Counted from the first letter of the stretch, positions 8,412 to 17,830 are shown. The stretch is 64,000 bases of DNA from DATJPD01 sp036394195 (GCA_036394195.1 DASWFO010000062.1:24767-88766), one strand, 5' to 3'. Notes: generated by a model not told the origin, from the letters alone. A program made the numbers and translations.

Positions 8412-8502
8412 CCACCTCACCCGCTCCCGGGGTGCAGGGGGCTTCGCTCCCTGAAAAAGATAAGGGGGCTCGCACCCTCTCCCCCCTAAAGGGCGGAGAG
8501 GG
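8412..8502. repeat. Tandem GC-rich palindromes downstream of mce
   Basis: Holds an inverted copy of the inner palindrome (GCAGGGGGCTTCGCTCCCTG, about 8434-8453) and then a 33-nt unit (8469-8501) identical to 3673-3705. An inverted partial copy of the 33-nt unit lies on the other side of mce at about 8973-8992. Confidence 0.6.
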
Positions 8503-8563
8503 TTAGAGGGGTCCCCCCCCTCAAGGGGGGAGGGGCGATTTGAGTGGATCGCCTCCACGTTGC

Positions 8564-8968
8564 TCACGCCTGCTCGAGCTCGATCAGGGTGCCGCTGAAG
8601 TCCTTGGGATGGAGGAACAGCACCGGCTTGTCGTGGGCACCGGTCTTCGGCTCGCCGTCGCCGATGACGCGCGCGCCTTTGCGCTTCAGCGCATCGCGCG
8701 CCGCATAGATGTCGTCGACCTCGTAGCACACGTGGTGCATGCCGCCGGACGGATGATCGGCCAGGAACCGGGCAATCGGCGAGCGCTCGCCGAGCGGATG
8801 CAGGAGCTCGATCTTGGTGTTCGGCAGCTCGACGAACACGGTGGTGACGCCGTGCGCCGGCAGATCGACGGGCGGCGAGACCTTGGCGCCGAGCGTGTTG
8901 CGATACGTCGCCGCCGCCGCGGCCAGATCCGGGACCACGATGGCGACGTGATTGAGGCGTCCGATCAT
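8564..8968 (-). CDS. mce: Methylmalonyl-CoA epimerase
   Basis: Interconverts (R)- and (S)-methylmalonyl-CoA in propionyl-CoA metabolism. A 134-residue vicinal-oxygen-chelate fold with two beta-alpha-beta modules. Metal ligands fit the family: His7 in LNHVAIVVPD, His in GGMHHVCYEV and Glu in GTLIELEQA; the lysine- and His-rich HDKPVLFLHPKDFSG segment is also typical. The ATG lies just inside a repeat-bearing gap. The order rnj-mce-DUF1467 is common in alphaproteobacteria. Confidence 0.92.
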   Translation of the reverse strand: MIGRLNHVAIVVPDLAAAAATYRNTLGAKVSPPVDLPAHGVTTVFVELPNTKIELLHPLGERSPIARFLADHPSGGMHHVCYEVDDIYAARDALKRKGARVIGDGEPKTGAHDKPVLFLHPKDFSGTLIELEQA

Positions 8969-8970
8969 TG

Positions 8971-9090
8971 ACCCTCTCCGCCCTTTAGGGGGAGCGGCAA
9001 GTACGCTCCGTTTCTTCCTTCGTCATTCCCGCGAAAGCGGAAATCCATGGTTCAGCGGCACGATGGATGCCCGCCTTCGCGGGCATGACG
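8971..9090. repeat. REP-like inverted repeat between mce and rnj
   Basis: 8973-8992 is an inverted partial copy of the 33-nt unit. 9021-9090 is an imperfect palindrome beginning CGTCATTCCCGCGAAAGCGG and ending CGCCTTCGCGGGCATGACG, a common style of dispersed repeat. No gene was seen here. Confidence 0.6.
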
Positions 9091-9125
9091 GAAAAGAAAA
9101 CGTTCGTCGCAACCATCACGAGATA

Positions 9126-10814
9126 TTAAACCCGCACCAGGTGGACGTCGACGACGGGGCGGCCGGGGCGGCGCTCGCGGATCGCCTGGCGGACGGCGCG
9201 GCGTACCGAATCCTCGACCCGCTCGTCATCGGCGTCGCGTCCGGCCTTGGCGACGCCCTCTTCGATCGCGGCGACGATCTCGCTGGCAAAATCGAGATCG
9301 GCTTCGGGATCGAGCAGGCCGGGGGCCGAGATCTTGGGCGTGGTCGCCAGCCGCCCCTTGCGGTCGAGCACCACCGTGGCGACCACCGCCCCGTTCCACA
9401 TCAGGCGCGTGCGGCCGCGCAGCACCGAGCCGCCGACCGGCAGCAGGCGGTCGCCGTCGGCGGCGAGACGGCCGGCCGGGACGTGGTCCACGATCTCCGG
9501 CCCGTCGGGCGCCAGGCGGATCAGGGTGCCGTTCTCCGGCACCAGCGCGTATGGCACCTGGCAGGCCTTGGCCAGCTCGGCATGGGCCTGCATGTGGCGC
9601 TGCTCGCCATGCACCGGGATCGCGATGCGCGGCCGCACCCATTGGTACATGCGCGTGAGCTCGCCGCGCGCCGGGTGGCCGGACACATGGATCAACGGAT
9701 GCGTGTCGTCGGTGATGATCTCGGCGCCGAGCCGCGCGAGCGCGTTCTGCAGCCGCAGAATGTTGCGCTCGTTGCCGGGAATGACGCGCGAGGAGAAAAT
9801 CACCGTGTCGCCGCGCTCCAGAACCACGTGCGGATGCTCGTCCGCGGCGATCCGCGAGAGGGCCGCCCGCGCCTCGCCCTGGCTGCCGGTGCAGATCATG
9901 ACCACCTTGTCACGCGGCAGGAATCCGGCGTCGCGCTCGTCGACGAACTGCGGCAGGTCCTGCAGGTAGCCGGTCTCCTTGGCCGCGTCGTGGATGCGCC
10001 AGAGCGAGCGGCCGACCAGGGCGCAGTGCCGGCCGTGTTGGGCCGCGGCGACGGCGATCGACTCCACCCGCGCCACGTTCGAGGCGAAGCATCCGACGGC
10101 GACGCGGCCCTGGCAGCGTCCGATCACCTCGATCAGCGTCTCGCGGACGGTCGCCTCGGAGCCCGATTCGCCGGGGCGCATGGCGTTGGTGGAGTCGCCG
10201 ATCATCGCCAGCACGCCATCGTCGCCGATGGCGCGCAGCTTCGCATCGTCGGTCAGGTCGCCGATCAGCGGCTCGGGATCGATCTTCCAGTCGCCGGTGT
10301 GGAACACCGCACCGGCGGGGGTGCGGATCGCCAGCCCGTTGGGCTCCAGGATCGAGTGCGTGAGGGTCACCATCTCGAGATCGAACGGGCCGACGTTGAA
10401 GCGGCCGCCCAACGGCACCTCGGTGATCTCGACCTCGCCGGCAAAATCGGTCTCCTCCAGCTTGCGGCGGAGGAACGCGGCGGTGAACGGCGTCGCCCAG
10501 ATCGGGCAGCGCAGCTGCGGCCACAGATACTGCACGGCGCCGATATGGTCTTCGTGCGCGTGGGTCAGCACCAGGCCGACCAGCTGGTCGCGGCGTTCGA
10601 CGATGAATTGCGGGTCGGGCATCATCACCTCGACCCCGGGCACGCCGTCGTCGGCGAAGGTGACGCCGAGATCGACCATCAGCCACTTGCCGCCATATTC
10701 GTAGAGATTGAGATTCATCCCGATCTCGCCCGAGCCGCCGAGCGGCAGGAAATGCAGATAGGGACCCCGACCGGACCGCGCAGGACCGGACGGACGGGAG
10801 GCGTCGGCGCTCAT
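9126..10814 (-). CDS. rnj: Ribonuclease J
   Basis: A metallo-beta-lactamase/beta-CASP nuclease acting in RNA processing and decay, with 5'-exonuclease and endonuclease activity. 562 residues, the usual size. Metal motif HAHEDHIGA, then HTGDWKIDPEP and GDSTNA; the beta-CASP part has CTGSQGEARAAL and HVSGHPARGEL, and a C-terminal domain follows. The ATG at 10814 starts LHFLPLGGSGEIGMN context after a short polar leader and overlaps the stop of coaX by four bases. A much longer open frame upstream is only read-through of the coaX region. Confidence 0.93.
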   Translation of the reverse strand: MSADASRPSGPARSGRGPYLHFLPLGGSGEIGMNLNLYEYGGKWLMVDLGVTFADDGVPGVEVMMPDPQFIVERRDQLVGLVLTHAHEDHIGAVQYLWPQLRCPIWATPFTAAFLRRKLEETDFAGEVEITEVPLGGRFNVGPFDLEMVTLTHSILEPNGLAIRTPAGAVFHTGDWKIDPEPLIGDLTDDAKLRAIGDDGVLAMIGDSTNAMRPGESGSEATVRETLIEVIGRCQGRVAVGCFASNVARVESIAVAAAQHGRHCALVGRSLWRIHDAAKETGYLQDLPQFVDERDAGFLPRDKVVMICTGSQGEARAALSRIAADEHPHVVLERGDTVIFSSRVIPGNERNILRLQNALARLGAEIITDDTHPLIHVSGHPARGELTRMYQWVRPRIAIPVHGEQRHMQAHAELAKACQVPYALVPENGTLIRLAPDGPEIVDHVPAGRLAADGDRLLPVGGSVLRGRTRLMWNGAVVATVVLDRKGRLATTPKISAPGLLDPEADLDFASEIVAAIEEGVAKAGRDADDERVEDSVRRAVRQAIRERRPGRPVVDVHLVRV

Positions 10815-11596
10815 GTCGGGGCTGCGCTGGGCCGGTTGAGCTTGTAGATGTCGACGAGTCCCTTGAGCGTCAGGTCGATATCGACGTGCTGGATGCACGG
10901 CGTCGCATCGGCGACCAGCGGCACCAGGCCGCCGGTGCCGATCACGGTCATCTTGCGCCCCCACTCGGCTTCGATGCGGCTGACCAGCCCTTCGATCAGG
11001 CCGATATAGCCCCAGAAGATTCCGGTCTGCATGGCGCCGACGGTGGTCTTGCCGATCACCTGGGCCGGGCGGCGGATCTCGATGCGCGGCAGCTTGGCCG
11101 CCCCCATATAGAGGGCTTCGAATGCCAGATTGATGCCGGGGGCGATGGCGCCGCCGCAGTAATTGCCGGCCTCGTCGATGACGTCGAACGTGGTCGCGGT
11201 GCCGAGATCGACGACGATTCCGGGCATCTTGTAGCGGTTGCGGGCCCCGGCGGCATTGGCGAGACGATCGGCACCGGCCTCCTCCGGCCGGTCGAGCTTC
11301 ACCTGAAATCCGATCTTGACCGCCAGATCGCCGACCGCGACCGGCTCGCTCTTGAAATAGCGGCGGCACAGCGACACCAGGTTGAAGCTCGCCTGCGGCA
11401 CGACATTCGACAGGACCACGCCGTCGATGTCGGCGAATTTCAGGCCTTCCAAGGCCATCAGATGCGTGAGCCACACCGCGTATTCATCGGCGGTCCGCCG
11501 GGGATCGGTCGAGATCCGCCACGCGGCGCGCCTGGTCTCGCCGTCGAAGGCGCCGAACACCGTGTTGGTGTTGTTCGAGTTGATGACCAGCAGCAC
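10811..11596 (-). CDS. coaX: Type III pantothenate kinase with altered phosphate motif
   Basis: Phosphorylates pantothenate, the first step of CoA synthesis. 261 residues from GTG 11596. Family motifs: GADRLANAAGA, VVDLGTATTFDVID and GGAIAPGI. The N-terminal phosphate-1 motif, usually I-D-x-G-N-T-N, here reads INSNNTNTVFG, so the Asp is Asn and the Gly is Asn. This may be a lineage variant rather than loss of function, since the rest is well conserved. It ends four bases into rnj (ATGA-type overlap) and follows birA closely. Confidence 0.9.
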   Translation of the reverse strand: MLLVINSNNTNTVFGAFDGETRRAAWRISTDPRRTADEYAVWLTHLMALEGLKFADIDGVVLSNVVPQASFNLVSLCRRYFKSEPVAVGDLAVKIGFQVKLDRPEEAGADRLANAAGARNRYKMPGIVVDLGTATTFDVIDEAGNYCGGAIAPGINLAFEALYMGAAKLPRIEIRRPAQVIGKTTVGAMQTGIFWGYIGLIEGLVSRIEAEWGRKMTVIGTGGLVPLVADATPCIQHVDIDLTLKGLVDIYKLNRPSAAPT

Positions 11597-11633
11597 GCGC
11601 GATTCCGATCCGAAATGGCCTAGCCGAAGCGGC

Positions 11634-12404
11634 CTAGCCGAAGAACACGTCGCCGGCGGTGATCCGCCGGACGTCGCCGCCCGGCGTCTCCGGCCCGAGA
11701 AGGAGGGCGCCGTCGGCGTCGAGGTCGATGAATGTGCCCTGCAGCGTCGACTTCGGCAACCGGACCGTGACCCGGCCGCCACGCCCCTTGGCGCGGGCCA
11801 GCCAAGCCAGGCGGATCGGCGCAAACCCCTCAGCCTGCCAGCGCGTTGTCCAATCGAGGAAATCGGCCGTAAAACCCGCCAGGAGGGCCTCGACCGCAAC
11901 ACCGTCCTGCTCCGACAATGCGGCGGCCGGAAGCTCGGTTCCCGCAGGCGCCGTGGCGACGTTCACGCCCAGGCCCAGCACCAGCCAGTCGAGCGCCGCG
12001 GCGTCGCTCTCCGCCTCGATCAGGATACCGGCGAGCTTCCGTCCGCCGAGCAAAACGTCGTTCGGCCATTTGAACGCCAAGTCCAGGCCGGGGGCGAGTC
12101 GGTCCAGGGCCGCGGCCAGCGCCAGGGCCGCGACGAAACCGAGCTCGGCGGCGCGGCCAGCCGGGCAGCCCGGCCGCAGGATCAGCGACAGGTAGAGGTT
12201 GCCTTCGGGCGAGATCCAGGTGCGGCCGCTCCGCCCCTTCCCCGCCGTCTGGGTCCGCGCCCACACCAGGGTCTTGTCGGCGGCACCGGCGCGCGCCAGG
12301 CGCTTGGCCTCTTCATTGGTGCTGCCGATGCTGTCGAGTGCGCTCAGCCGATAGGACGGCGGGAGGGTGATGTTGTTGTTCGTCACAGAATTTCCAGCCG
12401 GCAT
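11634..12404 (-). CDS. birA: Biotin--acetyl-CoA-carboxylase ligase
   Basis: Attaches biotin to the carboxyl carrier protein through biotinyl-AMP. A 256-residue protein without the N-terminal helix-turn-helix of the E. coli protein, so not a repressor by itself. The biotin/ATP loop is GKGRSGRTWISPEGNLYLS, and KWPNDVLLGGRKLAGILIE is the second signature. A small SH3-like C-terminal domain (GTFIDLDADGALLL) follows. It lies between nuoN and coaX, the usual alphaproteobacterial place. Confidence 0.92.
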   Translation of the reverse strand: MPAGNSVTNNNITLPPSYRLSALDSIGSTNEEAKRLARAGAADKTLVWARTQTAGKGRSGRTWISPEGNLYLSLILRPGCPAGRAAELGFVAALALAAALDRLAPGLDLAFKWPNDVLLGGRKLAGILIEAESDAAALDWLVLGLGVNVATAPAGTELPAAALSEQDGVAVEALLAGFTADFLDWTTRWQAEGFAPIRLAWLARAKGRGGRVTVRLPKSTLQGTFIDLDADGALLLGPETPGGDVRRITAGDVFFG

Positions 12405-12420
12405 CGCGCTGACTCCCACC

Positions 12421-12528
12421 CCCCACCCTACCCTCCCCCGCAAGGGGGAGGGATTTCGATCATGCTTGCTGCCCTGGATCCCCGCCTTCGCGGGGATGAC
12501 ACGAGCATGCGAGGCGCATGCTCGTGTC
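12421..12528. repeat. Hairpins between birA and nuoN, including a perfect 14-bp stem
   Basis: Contains CCCTCCCCC-GCAA-GGGGGAGGG, a short REP-like unit ending CCGCCTTCGCGGGGATGAC, and a perfect inverted repeat with 14-bp arms and loop AGG at 12498-12528. The last structure overlaps the nuoN stop codon (12527-12529). No T tract follows on the minus strand, so it is not a classic terminator; it could pause or protect the nuo transcript end. Confidence 0.65.
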
Positions 12529-14029
12529 AATTCTGAAACAGGGCGGCGGCGGCGACGGTGGCGGCGCCGATCAGCGGCGCCGGGTAGACGAAGAACAGCA
12601 GGGTGAACAGGGTGCCGATCGCCAGCACCGTGCCGAGCTTGCCGCCGATCGGCCGATCGAACGTGGTCGCCGGGTCGTCGAAATACATCAGCTTGACGAT
12701 GCGCAGGTAATAAAAGGCGCTCACCACGCTGGTCAGCACGCCGATCACGGCCAGGATGTAGAGCCCGGCGGCGATGGCGGCCAGGAACACGTAGAGCTTG
12801 CCGAAGAACCCGGCGAGCGGCGGAACGGCGGCCATCGAGAACATGGCGACCGCGAGCGCCGCCGCCACCACCGGCTGCGTCTTCGCAAGCCCGGCGAGAT
12901 CGCCGATCTCCTCGATCATCTGGCCGTTGCGGCGCATGCACAGGATCACCGCGAACGTGGCGAGGTTCATGAACAGATAGATCGCCATGTAGATGAGCAC
13001 GCCGCGCACGCCGTTCTCGTCGCCGGCGGCGAGACCGACCAGGGCGTAGCCGATATGCCCGATCGAGCTGTAGGCCATCAGCCGCTTGATGTTGGTCTGG
13101 TTGATCGCGGCAAAGGCGCCGAGCAGCATCGACAGGACCGAGGTCACGATCACGATCTGCTGCCACTCGCCGACAATGGTGCCGAAGGGCTGGATCAGCA
13201 CCCGCACCAGGAGCGCCACGGCGGCGATCTTGGGCGCGATCGAGAAGAACGCGGTCACCGGCGTCGGCGCCCCCTGGTACACGTCCGGCGCCCACATATG
13301 GAAGGGCGCCGCCGAGATCTTGAACGCCAGGGCCGCGGCAACGAACACCAGGCCGAAGATCAAGCCCAGCGGCGGATCGGCCGCCTGGTCGGCAACGATG
13401 GCCGCCAACGGCTGGAACGACGTGGTCCCGGCGAAGCCGTAGACCAGCGAGGCGCCGTAGAGCAGCATGCCCGATGCGAGCGCGCCGAGGACGAAATACT
13501 TGAGGCCGGCCTCGGTGGAGAGCGCGTGATCGCGCCGGAACGACGCGACGACGTAGAGCGCCAGGCTCTGCAGCTCGAGGCCCAGGTACAGCGCGATCAA
13601 GTCGTTCGCCGAGACCATCAGCATCATGCCGAGGGTCGCGAACAGGATCAGCACCGCGTACTCGAAGCGGCCCATGTCCTCGCGCTCGTTGTAGTCGATG
13701 GAGATGATCAGGGTCAGCGCCGAGCCGATCAGGATCAGGATCTTCGAAAACCCGGAAAAGGCGTCGCTGACGAACATGTCCGAGAACGTGTAGATGCGCT
13801 CGACCGAGCCGCCCGCCACCAGGACGCCGGCGATCGCCAGGATCGCAATCGCGATCCAGGACACCAACCGGGCGTTGGCCGCCGCGGCGACGCCGCGGCC
13901 GGTGCCCGCCGCCTGGTGCGGCCGCTCGCCCCGGAACACGCCGAACAGGAGCAGCAGCATCGCCGCCACGGCGACGAACAGCTCGGGCAGAGCCGGGCCG
14001 AGGAGAATGACGTTGCCGTTGTCGTTCAT
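12527..14029 (-). CDS. nuoN: NADH-quinone oxidoreductase subunit N
   Basis: Antiporter-like proton-pumping subunit in the membrane arm of complex I. 500 residues with about 14 hydrophobic helices. Family landmarks: LGLELQSLALYVV, the K/H-bearing AAPFHMWAPDVYQGAPTPV and NQTNIKRLMAYSSIGHIG. The ATG at 14029 overlaps the nuoM stop by four bases (ATGA), suggesting translational coupling. It is the last gene of the nuo operon; birA follows after a hairpin-rich gap. Confidence 0.95.
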   Translation of the reverse strand: MNDNGNVILLGPALPELFVAVAAMLLLLFGVFRGERPHQAAGTGRGVAAAANARLVSWIAIAILAIAGVLVAGGSVERIYTFSDMFVSDAFSGFSKILILIGSALTLIISIDYNEREDMGRFEYAVLILFATLGMMLMVSANDLIALYLGLELQSLALYVVASFRRDHALSTEAGLKYFVLGALASGMLLYGASLVYGFAGTTSFQPLAAIVADQAADPPLGLIFGLVFVAAALAFKISAAPFHMWAPDVYQGAPTPVTAFFSIAPKIAAVALLVRVLIQPFGTIVGEWQQIVIVTSVLSMLLGAFAAINQTNIKRLMAYSSIGHIGYALVGLAAGDENGVRGVLIYMAIYLFMNLATFAVILCMRRNGQMIEEIGDLAGLAKTQPVVAAALAVAMFSMAAVPPLAGFFGKLYVFLAAIAAGLYILAVIGVLTSVVSAFYYLRIVKLMYFDDPATTFDRPIGGKLGTVLAIGTLFTLLFFVYPAPLIGAATVAAAALFQN

Positions 14030-15567
14030 GGAGTCGTCTCCGCCAGCCGGGGCCGCGCGTCCGGCTTCGCCGGCGGCACGATGGTCTGCGCCGCCTGGTA
14101 GCGGCCGACCAGCGCCTCGACCGACGGCGAGAACACATCGAGGAAGGACTTGGGATAGATGCCCATCCACAGCACGACCAAGATCATCGGCGCGAAGATC
14201 GCCTTTTCGCGCAAGTTCAGGTCGAGGATGTTCTTGAGATCGTCGCGGACGAGCGGGCCGAAAATCACGCGCCGGTACAGATAGAGCATATAGGCGACAC
14301 CGAGGATGGTGCCGATGGCGGCGAGGAAGGCGACCCAGGTGTTCACCTGGAACGCGCCGGTCAGCGCCAGGAACTCGCCGACGAAGCCGCTGGTTCCGGG
14401 CAGGCCGACCGCGGCAAGCGTGAACACCATGAAGACGAAGGCGTAGACCGGCATGCGGTGGACAAGGCCGCCGTAACGGGCGATCTCGCGGGTGTGCATG
14501 CGGTCGTAGATGACGCCGACGATGAGGAATAGGGCGCCGGACACCACGCCGTGGCTGAGCATGTTGAACAAAGCACCCTGCAGGCCCTGCACGGTGCCGG
14601 TGAACGTGCCCATCGTGACGAAGCCCATATGCGCCACCGACGAGTAGGCGATGAGCTTCTTCATGTCCTCCTGCACCAGCGCCACCAGCGAGGTATAGAC
14701 GATGGCGATGACGCTGAGCGCATAGACCAGCGGCGCGAAATAGGCCGAGGCCTCCGGCAGCATCGGCAGCGAAAAGCGCAGGAACCCGTAGGCGCCCATC
14801 TTCAGCAGCACGCCGGCGAGGATGACCGAGCCGGCAGTGGGCGCCTCGACATGCGCGTCCGGCAGCCAGGTATGGACCGGCCACATCGGCACCTTGATCG
14901 CGAACGAGGCGAAGAACGCCAGCCACAGCCAATACTGCATCGCGGCTGGGATCTGGGTGTTCAGCAAGGTCGGGATGTCGGTGGTCTCGGTGACGTAGTA
15001 GATGGCGAGAATCGCCAGCAGCATCAGCACCGAGCCGGCAAACGTGTAGAGGAAGAACTTGAACGCCGAATAGACCCGGCGCGGCCCGCCCCAGATGCCG
15101 ATGATCAGGAACATCGGGATCAGCACGCCCTCGAAGAACAAGTAGAAGAGAATGAGGTCGAGCGCGCAGAACATCCCGACCATCAGGGTCTCGAGGATCA
15201 GGAAGGTGATCATGTATTCGCGCACCCGCACCTGGATCGCCTCCCAGCTGGCGAGGATGCAGAGCGGCGTCAGGAAGGTCGACAGAAGGACGAACCACAG
15301 GGAGATCCCGTCGACCCCCATCTGATAGGTGATGCCGAAGGCCGGGATCCAGTCATGGATCTCGACGAACTGGAAGTCGGCGGTCGTGGTGTCGAACTCG
15401 AGCCACAGCAGGATCGACAGCGCGAAGACGATCAGCGAGGTCCACAGCGCCGTCATGCGCGCGTTGCGTGCCACCACCTCGGGCGTCCCGCGCACGAAGG
15501 CGATGAACACGGCCCCGGCGACGGGCAGGAACGTGACGAGGGACAGGATCGGCCAGTTCGCGGTCAT
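14026..15567 (-). CDS. nuoM: NADH-quinone oxidoreductase subunit M
   Basis: Central antiporter-like proton-pumping subunit of complex I. 513 residues and about 14 helices. Diagnostic segments: FEGVLIPMFLIIGIWGG, with the conserved Glu of helix 5, and HVEAPTAGSVILAGVLLKMG, with the pumping Lys region, then KKLIAYSSVAHMG. It starts four bases after the nuoL stop and overlaps nuoN. Confidence 0.95.
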   Translation of the reverse strand: MTANWPILSLVTFLPVAGAVFIAFVRGTPEVVARNARMTALWTSLIVFALSILLWLEFDTTTADFQFVEIHDWIPAFGITYQMGVDGISLWFVLLSTFLTPLCILASWEAIQVRVREYMITFLILETLMVGMFCALDLILFYLFFEGVLIPMFLIIGIWGGPRRVYSAFKFFLYTFAGSVLMLLAILAIYYVTETTDIPTLLNTQIPAAMQYWLWLAFFASFAIKVPMWPVHTWLPDAHVEAPTAGSVILAGVLLKMGAYGFLRFSLPMLPEASAYFAPLVYALSVIAIVYTSLVALVQEDMKKLIAYSSVAHMGFVTMGTFTGTVQGLQGALFNMLSHGVVSGALFLIVGVIYDRMHTREIARYGGLVHRMPVYAFVFMVFTLAAVGLPGTSGFVGEFLALTGAFQVNTWVAFLAAIGTILGVAYMLYLYRRVIFGPLVRDDLKNILDLNLREKAIFAPMILVVLWMGIYPKSFLDVFSPSVEALVGRYQAAQTIVPPAKPDARPRLAETTP

Positions 15568-15571
15568 GGCG

Positions 15572-17512
15572 TCACCCGTGCAACATATACCAGGTGACCA
15601 GCAGGACGACGCCGATCAGCATGGCAAACGCGTAGTGATAGATGTAGCCGGTCTGGAGCGCCGCTGCCCGGCGGGCGAGCTTCAGGGTGTTCGCGGCGAG
15701 CGCATCGGGCCCCAGGCCGTCGATCACCGCCTCGTCGCCCTTCTTCCAGAAGCCGCGGCCCAAGCCGAACGCCGGGCGCACGAACAGCGCGTCATAAAGC
15801 TCGTCGAAATACCACTTGTTGAGCAGGAACTGGTAAAGCCCGGCGAAGCGCTGGGCGAGGCGCGCCGGGATCCGCGGATCGCGGATGTAGAACCCGTAGG
15901 CGAGGCCGATGCCGATCAGCCCGACCAGCAGCGGCGCCAATCCGATCCAGCCCGACAGATGATGGGCCGCCTCGATCGAGTTGTGCTGGGGCAGGACCAG
16001 GATCGACTCGCGCCAGAATTCGGCCGATTTCTCGCCGACGAAATAATCGTAGCCCAGCCAGCCGGAGAGAATGGCACCCGCCGCCAGGACATAGAGCGGG
16101 ATCAGCATCACGTTGGGCGACTCATGCACGTGCTCCAGCACGTGCCGGTCGGCGCGCGGCTCGCCGTGGAAGGTCATGAACAAGAGGCGCCAGGAGTAGA
16201 ACGCCGTGAACAGCGCCGCGACGATGCCGAGCCAGAACGCGTAGAAGCCGACCCCCGAATGGGAGGCGAACGCCGCCTCGAGGATCATGTCCTTCGAGAA
16301 ATAGCCGGCGAACGGCGGAATGCCGGCGAGTGCGAGGCTGCCGATCCACATCATCGCATAGGTGATCGGGATGCGGTTCCACAAGCCCCCCATCTTGCGC
16401 ATGTCCTGCTCGCCCCCCATGGCGTGGATGACCGATCCCGAGCCCAGGAACAGCAGCGCCTTGAAGAAGGCATGCGCGGTGAGGTGGAAGATCGCCGCCG
16501 CGTAGGCCGACACGCCGGCGGCGAAGAACATGTAGCCGAGCTGCGAGCACGTCGAATACGCGATCACGCGCTTGATGTCGTTCTGCACCAGGCCGACCGA
16601 GGCGGCGAAGATCGCGGTCGAGGCGCCGATCACGCAGACCACGGCGAGCGCACCGGGCGCGTATTCGAACATAGGCGACAGCCGCGCCACCATAAACACG
16701 CCGGCGGTGACCATGGTCGCGGCATGGATCAGCGCCGAGACCGGCGTCGGCCCTTCCATGGCGTCGGGCAGCCAGGTGTGCAGCGGCACCTGCGCCGACT
16801 TGCCCATGGCGCCGACGAACAGCAGAAGGCAGACCAAGGTCAGCGCATGCACGTCCCAGTTCAGGAAGTGGAGACTGAGGTCGACATGGGTCGGGACCGC
16901 GGCGAACACCTCATCGAACACCACCGTGCCGAACAGCGTGTAGACGCCGAAAACGCCGAGCAGGAACCCGAAATCGCCGACGCGGTTGACGACGAACGCC
17001 TTGATGGCCGCAGCGTTGGCCGACGGGCGGTCGTACCAGAAGCCGATCAGGAGATAGGAGCAGAGCCCCACCCCTTCCCAGCCGAAGAACATCTGCACGA
17101 AGTTCGCCGCCGTCACCAGCATCAGCATGCAGAAGGTGAACAGGCTGAGATAGGCCATGAAGCGGGGCACGCCGGGATCGCCGTGCATGTAGCCGACCGA
17201 ATAGACGTGGATGGCGGTCGAGCAGACGCTGACCACGAACACCATCACCGCCGACAGCGTGTCGAACTTGAACGCCCAGGAGGCCTGCAGGCCGCCCGAA
17301 TAGACGAAGGGGAAGAGGTCGACCGTGCGGTCCTGTCCCTGCAGCGCCACCTGATGGAAGACCGCGATCGAAAGCAGCGCCGACACGCCCATGCACAGGC
17401 AGGTGGCGAGCTGCGCCGCGCGGTCGCGGGTGTGGCCGGCCGGCATGGTGGCCAGGAACAGCCCGGCCAGCATCGAGCCCACCAGGGGCATGAGGACGAC
17501 AGCGGAGTACAT
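15572..17512 (-). CDS. nuoL: NADH-quinone oxidoreductase subunit L
   Basis: Distal antiporter-like subunit of complex I. 646 residues, with the long C-terminal extension expected for the amphipathic lateral helix (residues about 530-600) and a final membrane helix (YAFAMLIGVVLLVTWYM). Conserved parts: FFGWEGVGLCSYLLIGFWY and PLHTWLPDAMEGPTPVSAL followed by HAATMVTAGVFM. The gene starts nine bases after nuoK ends. Confidence 0.95.
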   Translation of the reverse strand: MYSAVVLMPLVGSMLAGLFLATMPAGHTRDRAAQLATCLCMGVSALLSIAVFHQVALQGQDRTVDLFPFVYSGGLQASWAFKFDTLSAVMVFVVSVCSTAIHVYSVGYMHGDPGVPRFMAYLSLFTFCMLMLVTAANFVQMFFGWEGVGLCSYLLIGFWYDRPSANAAAIKAFVVNRVGDFGFLLGVFGVYTLFGTVVFDEVFAAVPTHVDLSLHFLNWDVHALTLVCLLLFVGAMGKSAQVPLHTWLPDAMEGPTPVSALIHAATMVTAGVFMVARLSPMFEYAPGALAVVCVIGASTAIFAASVGLVQNDIKRVIAYSTCSQLGYMFFAAGVSAYAAAIFHLTAHAFFKALLFLGSGSVIHAMGGEQDMRKMGGLWNRIPITYAMMWIGSLALAGIPPFAGYFSKDMILEAAFASHSGVGFYAFWLGIVAALFTAFYSWRLLFMTFHGEPRADRHVLEHVHESPNVMLIPLYVLAAGAILSGWLGYDYFVGEKSAEFWRESILVLPQHNSIEAAHHLSGWIGLAPLLVGLIGIGLAYGFYIRDPRIPARLAQRFAGLYQFLLNKWYFDELYDALFVRPAFGLGRGFWKKGDEAVIDGLGPDALAANTLKLARRAAALQTGYIYHYAFAMLIGVVLLVTWYMLHG

Positions 17513-17521
17513 AAGCGAGCC

Positions 17522-17830
17522 TCAGCCCTTCATCAGGTTGATGTCTTCGACCGCGATCGTGCCGCGGTTGCGGAAATAGACGACGAGGATGGCGAGGCCG
17601 ATCGCCGCCTCGGCCGCGGCGACGGTGAGGACGATCATCGCGAACACCTGACCGACGAGGTCGCCGAGATGGGTCGAGAACGCGACCAGGTTGATGTTGA
17701 CGGCGAGCAGGATCAGCTCGATCGACATCAGGATGATGATCACGTTCTTGCGGTTGAGGAAGATGCCGAAGATGCCGAGCGTGAACACGATCGCCGCGAC
17801 GGTCAGGTAATGGCCGAGGCCGATGGTCAT
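17522..17830 (-). CDS. nuoK: NADH-quinone oxidoreductase subunit K
   Basis: Small three-helix membrane subunit of complex I in the proton path next to the quinone site. 102 residues. The two functional membrane glutamates are in place, in MSIELILLAVNINLVAF and AAAEAAIGLAI. The start overlaps the nuoJ stop as ATGA, as is usual for this pair. Confidence 0.95.
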   Translation of the reverse strand: MTIGLGHYLTVAAIVFTLGIFGIFLNRKNVIIILMSIELILLAVNINLVAFSTHLGDLVGQVFAMIVLTVAAAEAAIGLAILVVYFRNRGTIAVEDINLMKG

